From contig JAHJEX010000054.1 in the NCBI GenBank assembly GCA_018825385.1, positions 1-39,872 of the forward strand: 39,872 nucleotides of DNA. Reading direction: 5' to 3'. The notes below the pieces were generated by a model that was given only the letters and a program-made list of their open reading frames with translations, ran no database searches and was not told the DNA's origin. Position numbers and translations under genes: made by a program. Below are positions 7,984 through 16,113 of this stretch, piece after piece; position 1 is the first letter of the stretch; the number at the start of each line of letters is the position of its first letter. The DNA comes from Patescibacteria group bacterium. Lineage in GTDB: Bacteria; Patescibacteriota; Patescibacteriia; UM-FILTER-42-10.

Positions 7984-8950
7984 TATTTTTGTATCTCAAG
8001 AATCTGTATATATTATATGCATTTGGCATAGTGACAATTAAAGATAATAGCAATTTAGAAAAGTAATTGCCATCATAACTTTTCAAAGAGTCTTTGGCGA
8101 ATGAGTATTGCTGCTTTTGCAAATAAGATAACACATTTAGCTCAATTACTTTATTATTTAATTCTTTTTCGCTTATTTCTAAAAAATCAAGGGTATTGTT
8201 CAAATTCTCAAAAACCAATTTATCATAAGAATCATGATTTAATTTCGTTCTTTCAAAATAGAATTTACTTGCTAGCGATTTATTTAATAATTGCTGTTTT
8301 AAATTTATACTAGATACACTCTTTTCATTCAAAACACGATGATATATTAATGGCTGATTGAGATTATCAATTAGAAGATTCTTGGTTAGTAGATTCAAAT
8401 AGAAATCATAATCTTGGGAAAAGGTAAATTTTTCACGATAAAGCATTCCTTTTATATTTCTAAACAATATTGTTGGATGGATTAGGCAATTTTTTGACTC
8501 CAAAACTCTTTTAATATTATTAGAACCATAAACTAGTTTTACAGTATTTAATTTATTTCCATTCGCGTCAATTTTGATTGCCTCGCTACCCAATAAGAAA
8601 ACATTTAAATTTTCCTCTAAAAAATTATACTGCTTTTCAAATCGATCAGTGAAAGCGATATCATCACAATCCATTCTTGCAATATACTTTCCTTTGGAAC
8701 ATTTTAATCCTATATTCAGCGACTTTGTAAGACCAAGGTTAACTGGGTTATTTATTACAGTAATTCTTTTATCTGATTCAGCAAATCCGTTGATAATTGT
8801 TAATGAATTATCTATTGATCCGTCATTTATAATAATAAATTCAAAATTACTGAATGATTGATCTAAAACTGACTTAATAGCTTCAGTAAGATAATTTTCA
8901 CCATTAAAAGCCGACATGATAACAGATATCGCTGGATTGGACATAGTCAT
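7973..8950 (-). CDS. GT2 family glycosyltransferase
   Basis: A 325-residue inverting GT-A enzyme. It shows the N-terminal nucleotide-binding strand ISVIMSAFNGENYL, IINDGSIDNS (about 38-47), NLGLTKSLNIGL, and the metal-binding acidic cluster ARMDCDD around residue 92. The remaining two-thirds fits an acceptor region, including SQDYDFYLNLL near residue 178. Two ATGs, two codons apart, could start it. It has 11 bp of overlap with the next gene. The family is of the hyaluronan/WaaV-like kind used for surface glycans; the sugar is not determinable. Confidence 0.87.
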   Translation of the reverse strand: MTMSNPAISVIMSAFNGENYLTEAIKSVLDQSFSNFEFIIINDGSIDNSLTIINGFAESDKRITVINNPVNLGLTKSLNIGLKCSKGKYIARMDCDDIAFTDRFEKQYNFLEENLNVFLLGSEAIKIDANGNKLNTVKLVYGSNNIKRVLESKNCLIHPTILFRNIKGMLYREKFTFSQDYDFYLNLLTKNLLIDNLNQPLIYHRVLNEKSVSSINLKQQLLNKSLASKFYFERTKLNHDSYDKLVFENLNNTLDFLEISEKELNNKVIELNVLSYLQKQQYSFAKDSLKSYDGNYFSKLLLSLIVTMPNAYNIYRFLRYKNNGS

Positions 8951-8951
8951 A

Positions 8952-9962
8952 TCAATTAAAAATTTCTGGTTTTAATTTTAAATACAAATCATCTTTTACC
9001 ACTCTCTTACTTTGAAGCATTGCCCTTTGTTTAAAGCTATTGTTTAATTTTCTTACAAATACGGAAATTGATGCAAAAAACGCGATAGCAATTCTTATTT
9101 CTCGGTATTTAATAGCGTACTTTATTGTTTTTAGAATTTGGAAAGTAACAAAAATCGGGAATCTAAAAATTAGATTAAATTTATTATAATTCTTGATAAT
9201 ACTTCTTGCATGTCCAGAAAATTGATATTTGTAATAATCAAGATAAATTTTACTTTCTCGTGAACGTTCAGAACCTAAATTGTAAACGAAACTTTTCGTG
9301 TAAAGCATATTTTTATAACCAAAAAGATATGCTCTTGGACCAATATCAATGTCATCAAGATGAAAAAGCTGAGATTGATCAAATCCACCAATTTTATCCC
9401 ATACATGTTTATTAAAGAACATAAATGCACCTGTTGGCCCGGCAATTTCTATTGTGTCCTCTGGATAATTTAATATTTTATCAATACTGACAGTCTTTTT
9501 ATGCCAATGTAATCCATATAGTGAAAAGTAAATACCATAATCGTTTGTAACCTTAGAGTTACTATCTAACAATGGTACTTGTATGAAAGCGTATTCATTC
9601 GAATAAATATTCAATAATTTATTTAATAATTGATCGTCTGTAAGTGAAATATCATTATCGATTGATAAAATAAATTCTCCACGAGCATGATCAATGCCAA
9701 TATTCTTTCCTTGAGAAAACCCCAGGTTCTTTTTATTCTTAATCAATTTAATATTATCGTATTTTTCAATGTAATGAATACTTTCGTCAGTTGAGCCATT
9801 GTCTACGATTATCACTTCGTAATTAGAATAATCGATTTTAAATACAGAATCTATAGTTCTTTTTAAATAATCTAGGCCATTAAAGTTTAAGATAATAATA
9901 CTAACTAATGGTTCGAGACCATGATTGCTGGTTTTATCTATTTGTTTTGAAGGCAACTGCAT
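8952..9962 (-). CDS. GT2 family glycosyltransferase (rhamnosyltransferase-like)
   Basis: A 336-residue GT2 protein with VSIIILNFNGLDYL, IIVDNGSTDES, NLGFSQGKNIGIDHARG and the metal motif SIDNDI near residue 102. Further on, HLDDIDIGPRAYLFGYK (about 203-219) is the acidic base-type motif found in the rhamnosyltransferase-like GT2 group. A C-terminal hydrophobic stretch (LIFRFPIFVTFQILKTIKYAI) may anchor it to the membrane. The presence of dTDP-rhamnose synthesis genes across the divergent promoter makes a rhamnosyltransferase plausible, but this is inference. Confidence 0.85.
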   Translation of the reverse strand: MQLPSKQIDKTSNHGLEPLVSIIILNFNGLDYLKRTIDSVFKIDYSNYEVIIVDNGSTDESIHYIEKYDNIKLIKNKKNLGFSQGKNIGIDHARGEFILSIDNDISLTDDQLLNKLLNIYSNEYAFIQVPLLDSNSKVTNDYGIYFSLYGLHWHKKTVSIDKILNYPEDTIEIAGPTGAFMFFNKHVWDKIGGFDQSQLFHLDDIDIGPRAYLFGYKNMLYTKSFVYNLGSERSRESKIYLDYYKYQFSGHARSIIKNYNKFNLIFRFPIFVTFQILKTIKYAIKYREIRIAIAFFASISVFVRKLNNSFKQRAMLQSKRVVKDDLYLKLKPEIFN

Positions 9963-9975
9963 CTGTATTAGTAAA

Positions 9976-10929
9976 TTAAAATTTTTCTGCTAATATATTT
10001 TTTATTATGACCCTTCTTCTATTAAATTCAATGCGCTTAATTTTACCGAATACTAATTGTAGAAATGAAATCAATAAGTGCACTATAAATCTGACAAAGA
10101 ATCCTACTTTTAAAACTATGTAATCAAAATATAGTTTATGCTTTCTAAAAAACTTTAACGAAGAAATGCAGTAGTTTCTACTATAATTATAAAAATCAAG
10201 TTTATTTAATGACTGTTGTTTAATGTGATAAAAGGGGATATCAGCTTTATACAATATTTTCTTTCCTAGTTTTTCAATTCTGTAGGATAGATCAACATCA
10301 TTATAAAATAAGGGAAAATTACGTTCATCAAACAAGTATTGCAATTTATCAATCAATTTTCTGTTCATTATTATGACTGCACCAGGCGCCTGTTCAATAT
10401 AAAAGTCTTTCTGAAAGTCCTTATTTAAAGATAGATACGCCTTAACATTAGGCAAAAGCCTCAAAATACTAAGTTGCCTTGAAAGACCAGTAGCTAATAA
10501 TGTGAAAGCAGAGGGAAAGCTGCGATACATGGTGTTTTGCACTGTGCCATCTAGATTAATCAGTTTGCCAGTCATAACTTGCTGATTTTTTTGCATCATG
10601 AAATCTAGCAGCCTATCGATTGACCCTTCTGGAACAATTATGTCGGGGTTCAGCAATAGAATATATTTTCCCTTAGATGCTTTGTATGCCTGATTATTGC
10701 CACCAGCAAAATAATTGTTTGAATTATTCCTTATCAGCTTAATATGAGAATACTTATTTTCAATCAATTCGGGCGATCCATCAGCAGAATTATTGTCAAC
10801 GACAATTATTTCATAACTATGACGATTTATAGTCTGTATTAAAGATTCGAGGCATTTAATGATAATATCTCGGCAATTCCAGTTTACTATTAATATTGAT
10901 AATTCAGTTTCTTTAGGAGCTGTGTTCAT
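9976..10929 (-). CDS. GT2 glycosyltransferase, WbbL/rhamnosyltransferase-like
   Basis: A 317-residue GT2 enzyme. It carries LSILIVNWNCRD, IIVVDNNSADGS, NYFAGGNNQAY, the metal-binding LLLNPDIIVP (about 92-101), EQAPGAVIIMNR and FYNDVDLSYRIEKLG (about 208-222). This order of motifs is that of the WbbL/RfbF-like rhamnosyltransferase branch, where the acceptor is often a polyprenyl-diphosphate sugar. A C-terminal hydrophobic helix follows (FFVRFIVHLLISFLQLVF). Of the GT2 genes here, it is the best candidate to use the dTDP-rhamnose made by the rml operon. It overlaps the upstream methyltransferase by 17 bp. Confidence 0.85.
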   Translation of the reverse strand: MNTAPKETELSILIVNWNCRDIIIKCLESLIQTINRHSYEIIVVDNNSADGSPELIENKYSHIKLIRNNSNNYFAGGNNQAYKASKGKYILLLNPDIIVPEGSIDRLLDFMMQKNQQVMTGKLINLDGTVQNTMYRSFPSAFTLLATGLSRQLSILRLLPNVKAYLSLNKDFQKDFYIEQAPGAVIIMNRKLIDKLQYLFDERNFPLFYNDVDLSYRIEKLGKKILYKADIPFYHIKQQSLNKLDFYNYSRNYCISSLKFFRKHKLYFDYIVLKVGFFVRFIVHLLISFLQLVFGKIKRIEFNRRRVIIKNILAEKF

Positions 10930-11797
10930 TATTTTTTACTGTTACTACTAATCTAGATGATCTTTTGAATAGATATGGAATCACAGCAAAAGGAAACAAT
11001 AGCGCAGTGAATAACAAGTAATATTTGTAATTCAATCTTGGAAATTTCAATTTAAAGAAATTATATAGTTCATTAACTGTAAATTCGTTTTTGACGGTTG
11101 TTACAAATGAAGGATCGGCAAACAATATTTTGATAGACTTTTCAGAAAAAATATTTAGATGTCTTGGTGCATCAAATACGTAAGTGTGATTTTTAAACCA
11201 CCTTAGAAATAAAAATGTTGAATTAGGAGTCTTAATAAAAATTTGCCCATTGTCATTAATAAATCCTTTAATTTTATTTACAATTTGTTGAGGATGATAA
11301 AAATGTTCTATTACATGACTCATTATGATAAGGTCATATTTTTCCTCAAAAACCAAATCTTCAAAATTGCCTATCTTTATGTCAATTCCTATTTTGGATA
11401 ATGCTTGCATTTCCATCTCGTCAATGTCGGTAGCAGTCACTTTGTACCCTTTCCGAAAAAAATATTTTGAGAAAAGCCCGCTACCTGCGCCTATCTCAAG
11501 TATTCTAAAATCTTTTCTATTTTGTACTTGACTTAGCACTTTATCTATCAATCGTATTGCTAATAGTTTCCTAATTTTATTAAATAATTTGTTCTCGAAT
11601 TTGCTGTAATTTTTAGGATAAACAAATGCTATATCTTTTTGGTTAAATGGATTGCCTAAGAATAAGTTGTCACATTTAGTGCACTTATTAAAATAAAATT
11701 CTCCAGAAATGCAATTGTATGGATCTTTTATACCTGTATAAAATCTTTCTTTAATCTCTCCACTTTTGCAAATGGGACAGTTTAACAAATTTTTCAT
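10913..11797 (-). CDS. Zinc-ribbon class I methyltransferase
   Basis: A 294-residue protein with an N-terminal zinc-ribbon-like module, CPICKSG at residues 7-13 and CTKCDNL at about 39-45, followed by a class I methyltransferase domain: ILEIGAGSGLFSKYF (about 99-113), VTATDIDEM, KIGNFEDL and LIIMSHVIEHFYHP (about 153-166). The C-terminal segment LLFTALLFPFAVIPYLF is hydrophobic and may touch the membrane. Methyltransferases with such a zinc module are common in bacterial O-antigen and deoxysugar clusters. It is overlapped on both sides (17 bp and 4 bp), so it is firmly part of the operon. Confidence 0.87.
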   Translation of the reverse strand: MKNLLNCPICKSGEIKERFYTGIKDPYNCISGEFYFNKCTKCDNLFLGNPFNQKDIAFVYPKNYSKFENKLFNKIRKLLAIRLIDKVLSQVQNRKDFRILEIGAGSGLFSKYFFRKGYKVTATDIDEMEMQALSKIGIDIKIGNFEDLVFEEKYDLIIMSHVIEHFYHPQQIVNKIKGFINDNGQIFIKTPNSTFLFLRWFKNHTYVFDAPRHLNIFSEKSIKILFADPSFVTTVKNEFTVNELYNFFKLKFPRLNYKYYLLFTALLFPFAVIPYLFKRSSRLVVTVKNNEHSS

Positions 11798-12819
11798 AAT
11801 TTCAGCATATTTATTTTATTTACCAGATCACTGGTATCTTTATTCCTAACATAAATTCCATTATCTTTTAAAATTCTACGATTTTCAGGTAAATCAAAGC
11901 AAATAACTTTTAATCCCATAGCTATATAATTATACAACTTGGCGTTTGCTTCACCGCTATCCGTAGTTTTTAGGGAAATTGCTATATTGCCTAGCTTCAA
12001 ATAAGCGGGTGCTTGCTCATATGGTATTTTTCCAGTAAAAGTAATTCTATTTAGTATACCAAGTTCTTTTGCAATTCTTTGGCAATCCTTTTCTGGGTAT
12101 CCCATAATTAGAAAATGAAACCTATAATCAGTAGATGCAATCGCATTTAAAAGATAATCAAGTCCTTTATATAGTTGTAGGCCACCTAAATAAGTAATCA
12201 CTATTTTATTTTTTGGAAGGTCCAGTTTTGCTGATTGAACTTGAGAATTAAACAGTGTATCATTGGGAAGATCTTCTTCAACGACAATATTTTTAACTTG
12301 AAAATTATCTAAAAGAATTTTTTTTAATCCTTCATTACTAGCAATTATCTCATCAGATTTTTGTATAATAAATTTCTCTAAGCGATAAACTATCTTAAAT
12401 ACCAGACTATTTTTCTTAATTGTCTTCTGCGTAGTCAATTCACCAGTCAAAGAACCTTGGTTGTCAAAAATTAGTTTTTTTCTAAAAATTATTTTCAGAA
12501 AATATCCAATAAAAGCTCCCTCATATAAGTGAGCATATACGACATCATATTTACCAATCAGCATTTCCTTAATAGCTTTGAACAATAAAAGAAAATCTAA
12601 AAATGGTTTGTAAAAAGAAAAACCGGGCTTTGTTTGATGGTAGCCAGGTACTTTAGATATTCTTTTCGTTTCTACCCCATCCATATCTCTTCCTAATGGA
12701 TAGGTGAGTAATAGGACATTATGTCCAATATCTTGTAAATTAAGATAACTATTCAGTACCCTTATATGACAACCCCGATCGGAAAAAAATGGCGTTGGCG
12801 CCAGCATTAATAGCTTCAT
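11794..12819 (-). CDS. GT4-like glycosyltransferase (divergent)
   Basis: A 341-residue GT-B protein opening with MKLLMLAPTPFFSDRGCHIRV, the classic acceptor-domain start. The donor domain shows VITYLGGLQLYKGLDYLL (about 207-224), FLIMGYPEKD and ITFTGKIPYEQAPAYL. The usual EX7E segment is replaced by SGEANAKLYNYIAMGLKVICFD, similar to the PNKLFEYMAxGxP form of one GT4/GT1 subgroup. It overlaps the next gene by 4 bp (ATGA) and the previous one by 1 bp (TAATG). Its role in glycan chain assembly is inferred. Confidence 0.82.
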   Translation of the reverse strand: MKLLMLAPTPFFSDRGCHIRVLNSYLNLQDIGHNVLLLTYPLGRDMDGVETKRISKVPGYHQTKPGFSFYKPFLDFLLLFKAIKEMLIGKYDVVYAHLYEGAFIGYFLKIIFRKKLIFDNQGSLTGELTTQKTIKKNSLVFKIVYRLEKFIIQKSDEIIASNEGLKKILLDNFQVKNIVVEEDLPNDTLFNSQVQSAKLDLPKNKIVITYLGGLQLYKGLDYLLNAIASTDYRFHFLIMGYPEKDCQRIAKELGILNRITFTGKIPYEQAPAYLKLGNIAISLKTTDSGEANAKLYNYIAMGLKVICFDLPENRRILKDNGIYVRNKDTSDLVNKINMLKL

Positions 12820-13802
12820 TAGGATTTAGCATCTGAATTAGCTTCATCATCTTCATACTTATTCTCGATTATTTCCTTTATTGAGTAAGTACTCCTTTTT
12901 TCGTTATAGTATGTCTTAACAGCAATATCTGCCAGCAAACCGGAGATGAAAAGCTGAATCCCTGTTAAAACCAGAAAGACAGCAATTAATGGCCAAATAC
13001 TATTTTGAAGAGCAATTTTACCTAATATTCTTGCCACTGCAAGATACGTTCCTAAAAGCATTCCTAGAGTTCCAGATATGATTCCCAAACCTCCAAATAA
13101 GTGAAGTGGCCTCCCTGAATATTTCCGCCAAAACCAAACTGAAATCATATCGATTAAACCTTTTAATACTCTTTTCCAGTTGTATTTTGTTTTGCCTGTG
13201 GTTCTGGGGCGATGATTGACCTTTATTTCAGCAATTCTAAATCCCAGCCATCGAAGAATCCCAGGAATAAATCGATGAATTTCTCCGTAGAGAGTAAGAT
13301 TTTTAAAGCATTCAGCCTTATACGCTTTTAAAGAGCACCCTGAATCGTGTATTTTGTCATTGATAAAAAATTTTCTCAAAAAATCTGCACCTCGAGAGAA
13401 AAATCTTTTTGAGAAATCATCCTTTCTGTCAATCCTCCAGCCAGAAACCATATCATAACCCTCAGACATCTTTTTAATTAGTTTTGGAATATCTACAGGG
13501 TCGTTTTGGCCATCTCCGTCCATAGTTATGAATATCTCTCCCTCTGCATTCTTGAATCCTGCGTCTAATGCTGCAGTTTGACCGAAATTTTTTCTAAACC
13601 TTATTATCTTTATAGGTGATAGAGAATTAAGTTTTTCAAAAGTTTTGTCGATTGAGCCATCATCAACAAAAATAATTTCATAGGGTTGCTGCATTTTATT
13701 CATCGCGTCTTTGATCTCACTAAAAAGCGGCTGCACTGATTCTTCCTCATTGTAAACCGGAACTATTACAGAGTATTTATATTTTTTCTCAATATCACTC
13801 AT
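12819..13802 (-). CDS. GT2 polyprenyl-phosphate glycosyltransferase (GtrB/ArnC/DPM1-like)
   Basis: A 327-residue membrane GT2 enzyme. The soluble part holds YSVIVPVYNEEES, IFVDDGSIDKT, NFGQTAALDAGF, the metal site FITMDGDGQNDP (about 92-103) and RPRTTGKTKYNW (about 198-209). Two transmembrane helices follow at roughly 236-258 and 268-293. This matches enzymes that load a sugar onto polyprenyl phosphate for use outside the membrane (glucose, mannose or aminoarabinose types). It is second in the leftward operon, 5 bp after the epimerase. It implies that at least one sugar is added extracytoplasmically by a GT-C partner not present in this window. Confidence 0.9.
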   Translation of the reverse strand: MSDIEKKYKYSVIVPVYNEEESVQPLFSEIKDAMNKMQQPYEIIFVDDGSIDKTFEKLNSLSPIKIIRFRKNFGQTAALDAGFKNAEGEIFITMDGDGQNDPVDIPKLIKKMSEGYDMVSGWRIDRKDDFSKRFFSRGADFLRKFFINDKIHDSGCSLKAYKAECFKNLTLYGEIHRFIPGILRWLGFRIAEIKVNHRPRTTGKTKYNWKRVLKGLIDMISVWFWRKYSGRPLHLFGGLGIISGTLGMLLGTYLAVARILGKIALQNSIWPLIAVFLVLTGIQLFISGLLADIAVKTYYNEKRSTYSIKEIIENKYEDDEANSDAKS

Positions 13803-13807
13803 AAGTT

Positions 13808-14761
13808 TTACTTATAGTAGTCTTTATACCAGTTAATAAAATTTTTAATTCCCAATTCCACACTGGTTTTAGGATTGAAGCCAAGCATTTTGTTTGCCTT
13901 CGTTATATCAGCATATGTTTTCACAACGTCGCCAGGCTGAAGCGGCAATAAATTCCTTTTTGCTTCAATTCCAAGCTCTTTTTCAATAACTGAAATGAAG
14001 TATTCAAGCTCAACCGTCTGGGAATTACCAAGATTAAAGATTTCATAATCGTGTGGTTTCTCCAAAGATTGTATTACTCCATCAATAATATCATCTATGT
14101 AGGTAAAATCACGCTGATGCTTTCCATGATTGTAAACATCTATCGGTTCACCGCTAAGGATTTTCTTTGTAAATTTATAATATGCCATATCCGGCCTACC
14201 AAAAGGACCATAAACTGTAAAAAATCTTAGGCCAGTTACATTTAGTTTATATAGGTTGTGATAAACATGTGCAAGCAATTCAGATGACTTCTTTGTGGCC
14301 GCATATACCGAAACAGGGGAGTCTACAGGATCATTTTCAGAAAATGGTACCTTTCTGTTCCCACCGTATACTGAAGACGACGATGCGAATACGAAGTTGC
14401 TGATATCGTTGTCTTTTGACAGCTCCAGTAGGTTTAGTGTGCCTTGGATGTTTACTTCCTGATAGCTAAAAGGATCATTAATCGAGGCTCTTACTCCGGC
14501 CCTGGCTGCTAAATGACAAACTCGATCTATCTTGTATTTCTTGAATATCTTCTTTAAGCCTTCGAAATCACAAATGCTTATTCGATGGACTGGAAAGGTG
14601 TAATCTCCTAAAAACTTTGATATTCTGTCTTCTTTGATTCGCGGGTCATAGTAGTCATTGAAATCATCCACGCAAACTATGCTTTCTCCACTTTCTAACA
14701 GTCTTTTCGATGTGTGAGATCCAATAAAACCTGCGCCACCAGTTACAAGAGTTGTACCCAT
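13808..14761 (-). CDS. UDP-glucuronate 4-epimerase-like NAD-dependent epimerase
   Basis: A 317-residue extended short-chain dehydrogenase. It has the NAD motif TGGAGFIGS (about 7-15), the DDFNDYYDPRIK segment typical of CapI/LpsL-type UDP-glucuronate epimerases, catalytic Ser in FASSSSVYGG, YAATKK as the YxxxK pair (about 155-160), and FFTVYGPFGRPDMAYYKF followed by KHQRDFTYIDDI. The expected reaction is UDP-glucuronate to UDP-galacturonate, supplying an acidic sugar. UDP-galactose or UDP-GalNAc epimerisation is less likely given those segments. It is the first gene of the leftward glycan operon, facing rmlA. Confidence 0.85.
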   Translation of the reverse strand: MGTTLVTGGAGFIGSHTSKRLLESGESIVCVDDFNDYYDPRIKEDRISKFLGDYTFPVHRISICDFEGLKKIFKKYKIDRVCHLAARAGVRASINDPFSYQEVNIQGTLNLLELSKDNDISNFVFASSSSVYGGNRKVPFSENDPVDSPVSVYAATKKSSELLAHVYHNLYKLNVTGLRFFTVYGPFGRPDMAYYKFTKKILSGEPIDVYNHGKHQRDFTYIDDIIDGVIQSLEKPHDYEIFNLGNSQTVELEYFISVIEKELGIEAKRNLLPLQPGDVVKTYADITKANKMLGFNPKTSVELGIKNFINWYKDYYK

Positions 14762-14794
14762 TATTTATTGATTATTTGGTTAATATACCATGAA

Positions 14795-14823
14795 ATTATA
14801 CTAGATTTTAGCAAATATTACCA
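14795..14823 (-). promoter_or_regulatory. Possible promoter of the leftward glycan operon
   Basis: A perfect minus-strand TATAAT lies at 14800-14795, about 34 bp upstream of the epimerase ATG. At 17 bp spacing the -35 hexamer would be TGGTAA, a poor match, so only the -10 is convincing. It sits back-to-back with the rml promoter 3 bp away, and both -35 regions occupy the same few dozen bases. Confidence 0.4.
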
Positions 14824-14825
14824 GC

Positions 14826-14854
14826 TTGTAAAGATGAGCGGAAAATACTATAAT
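14826..14854 (+). promoter_or_regulatory. Sigma70-type promoter of the rml/SAH operon
   Basis: TTGTAA (14826-14831), 17 bp, then perfect TATAAT (14849-14854). The predicted start near 14861 leaves a leader of about 40 nt before the rmlA ATG at 14902. It is the only good plus-strand promoter in the 140-bp divergent region. Confidence 0.6.
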
Positions 14855-14901
14855 GCTTAGCGTGTAGGGGCACTTCGTAACCAATTATTCAACATCCGAT
14901 T

Positions 14902-15624
14902 ATGAAAGGAATAATTTTAGCGGGAGGACAAGCAACACGTTTGAGACCACTGACATTGGTAACCAATAAGCATTTGCTACCGGTTTATGATAAGCCAATG
15001 ATTTACTATCCACTATTGACCTTAGCAAATGCCGGGATAAAGGATATTATGGTTATCTCAGGCAAAGGACACGCCGGCCACTTTTTAGAGCTTCTGCGGT
15101 CCGGAGATGAATTTGGTGTGCGATTATCATACGGCGTTCAAGAAGAAGCGGGTGGAATAGCCCAGGCATTAGCGTTGTGCAAGGATTTTTCCGATGAAGA
15201 AAAAATAGCTGTTATATTAGGAGATAACATATTTGAAAAAAACGTTGCAAAGAAAGCGGTTAATGATTTTGAAAAGCAGGAAAAGGGGGCCAAGATTTTC
15301 ATTAAAGAAGTCCCTGACCCAGAGCGCTTTGGTGTTGCGGAAATAAACAGGGACAAAATAATGGGTATTGAAGAAAAACCCAATAAGCCAAAAGGTTCAA
15401 TGGCAGTGGTTGGCTTGTATATGTATGACAATCAAGTGTGGAATGTTATTGAAAATCTTAAGCCGTCTGGTAGAGGTGAACTTGAGATAACCGACGTCAA
15501 TAATTTCTATATTGATCAGGGAATAATGACTTATGAAGTATTGGATGGTTTGTGGACAGATGCTGGCACATTCGATTCCCTGTATAGAGCTAATAAAATT
15601 GTTGCAGAAAGAAATAACCAATAA
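14902..15624 (+). CDS. rmlA: Glucose-1-phosphate thymidylyltransferase (short form)
   Basis: A 240-residue nucleotidyltransferase making dTDP-glucose from dTTP and glucose-1-phosphate, the first step to dTDP-L-rhamnose. The N-terminal loop is LAGGQATRLRPLT (residues 6-18), followed by NKHLLPVYDKPMIYYPL, VILGDNIFE (about 108-116, the metal-binding Asp) and GRGELEITDVN (about 191-201). Classical RmlA is near 290 residues; this one lacks the C-terminal helical extension, as do short archaeal-type forms. TAA is followed after 4 bp by the RmlC-like gene. Confidence 0.92.
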   Translation: MKGIILAGGQATRLRPLTLVTNKHLLPVYDKPMIYYPLLTLANAGIKDIMVISGKGHAGHFLELLRSGDEFGVRLSYGVQEEAGGIAQALALCKDFSDEEKIAVILGDNIFEKNVAKKAVNDFEKQEKGAKIFIKEVPDPERFGVAEINRDKIMGIEEKPNKPKGSMAVVGLYMYDNQVWNVIENLKPSGRGELEITDVNNFYIDQGIMTYEVLDGLWTDAGTFDSLYRANKIVAERNNQ

Positions 15625-15628
15625 ATAT

Positions 15629-16108
15629 ATGATCGATGGTGTAATAATAAAGGATCTAATTGTAAGAAAAGATATACCTGATAGAGATGAGGATATATCA
15701 AAACCAGGATTTTTGATGGAGGTTCTGCGTGATGACGATAAACTGCTTACTAAATTTGGCCAGACGACATTTACTGTGGCGTATGAAGGGACAATAAAAG
15801 CTTTTCATTATCATGAAAAGCAAGATGATCTTTGGTTTGTAGCAACCGGCAAGGCAATGATCGTGCTGTATGATTTACGAAAAAACTCTCCCACAAATGG
15901 TGAAACTCAAGTTATATTTGCCGGTAAAGATGATTACAAATTGGTTGTTATACCTATTGGGGTTGCACATGGTTATAAGGTTCTTTCTGATGAACCGGTT
16001 TTGCTTTTTTATCAAACGACCGAGAGTTATGATCCAAAAGATCCAGACGAAAAGCGAATGCCTTACAATGATCCAAAGATTGGGTTTGACTGGAATAAAA
16101 CCCTGTAA
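15629..16108 (+). CDS. rmlC: RmlC-like dTDP-4-dehydrorhamnose 3,5-epimerase family protein
   Basis: A 159-residue cupin of the dTDP-sugar isomerase family, starting at ATG 15629, 4 bp after rmlA; an upstream in-frame ATG inside rmlA is not needed. YDLRKNSPTNGE (about 90-101), VIPIGVAHGYKVLS (about 117-130) and a C-terminal NDPKIGFDWN match RmlC. However, the usual RGLHxQ region reads IKAFHYHEKQDDLWFV: the His is kept but the Arg-Gly and the later KLV lysine are missing. This pattern resembles a short RmlC-like lineage I recall from archaea. With rmlA, rmlB and rmlD in the operon, 3,5-epimerisation is the best guess; a 3- or 5-epimerase of a related sugar is possible. Confidence 0.82.
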   Translation: MIDGVIIKDLIVRKDIPDRDEDISKPGFLMEVLRDDDKLLTKFGQTTFTVAYEGTIKAFHYHEKQDDLWFVATGKAMIVLYDLRKNSPTNGETQVIFAGKDDYKLVVIPIGVAHGYKVLSDEPVLLFYQTTESYDPKDPDEKRMPYNDPKIGFDWNKTL

Positions 16109-16113
16109 TTGGC

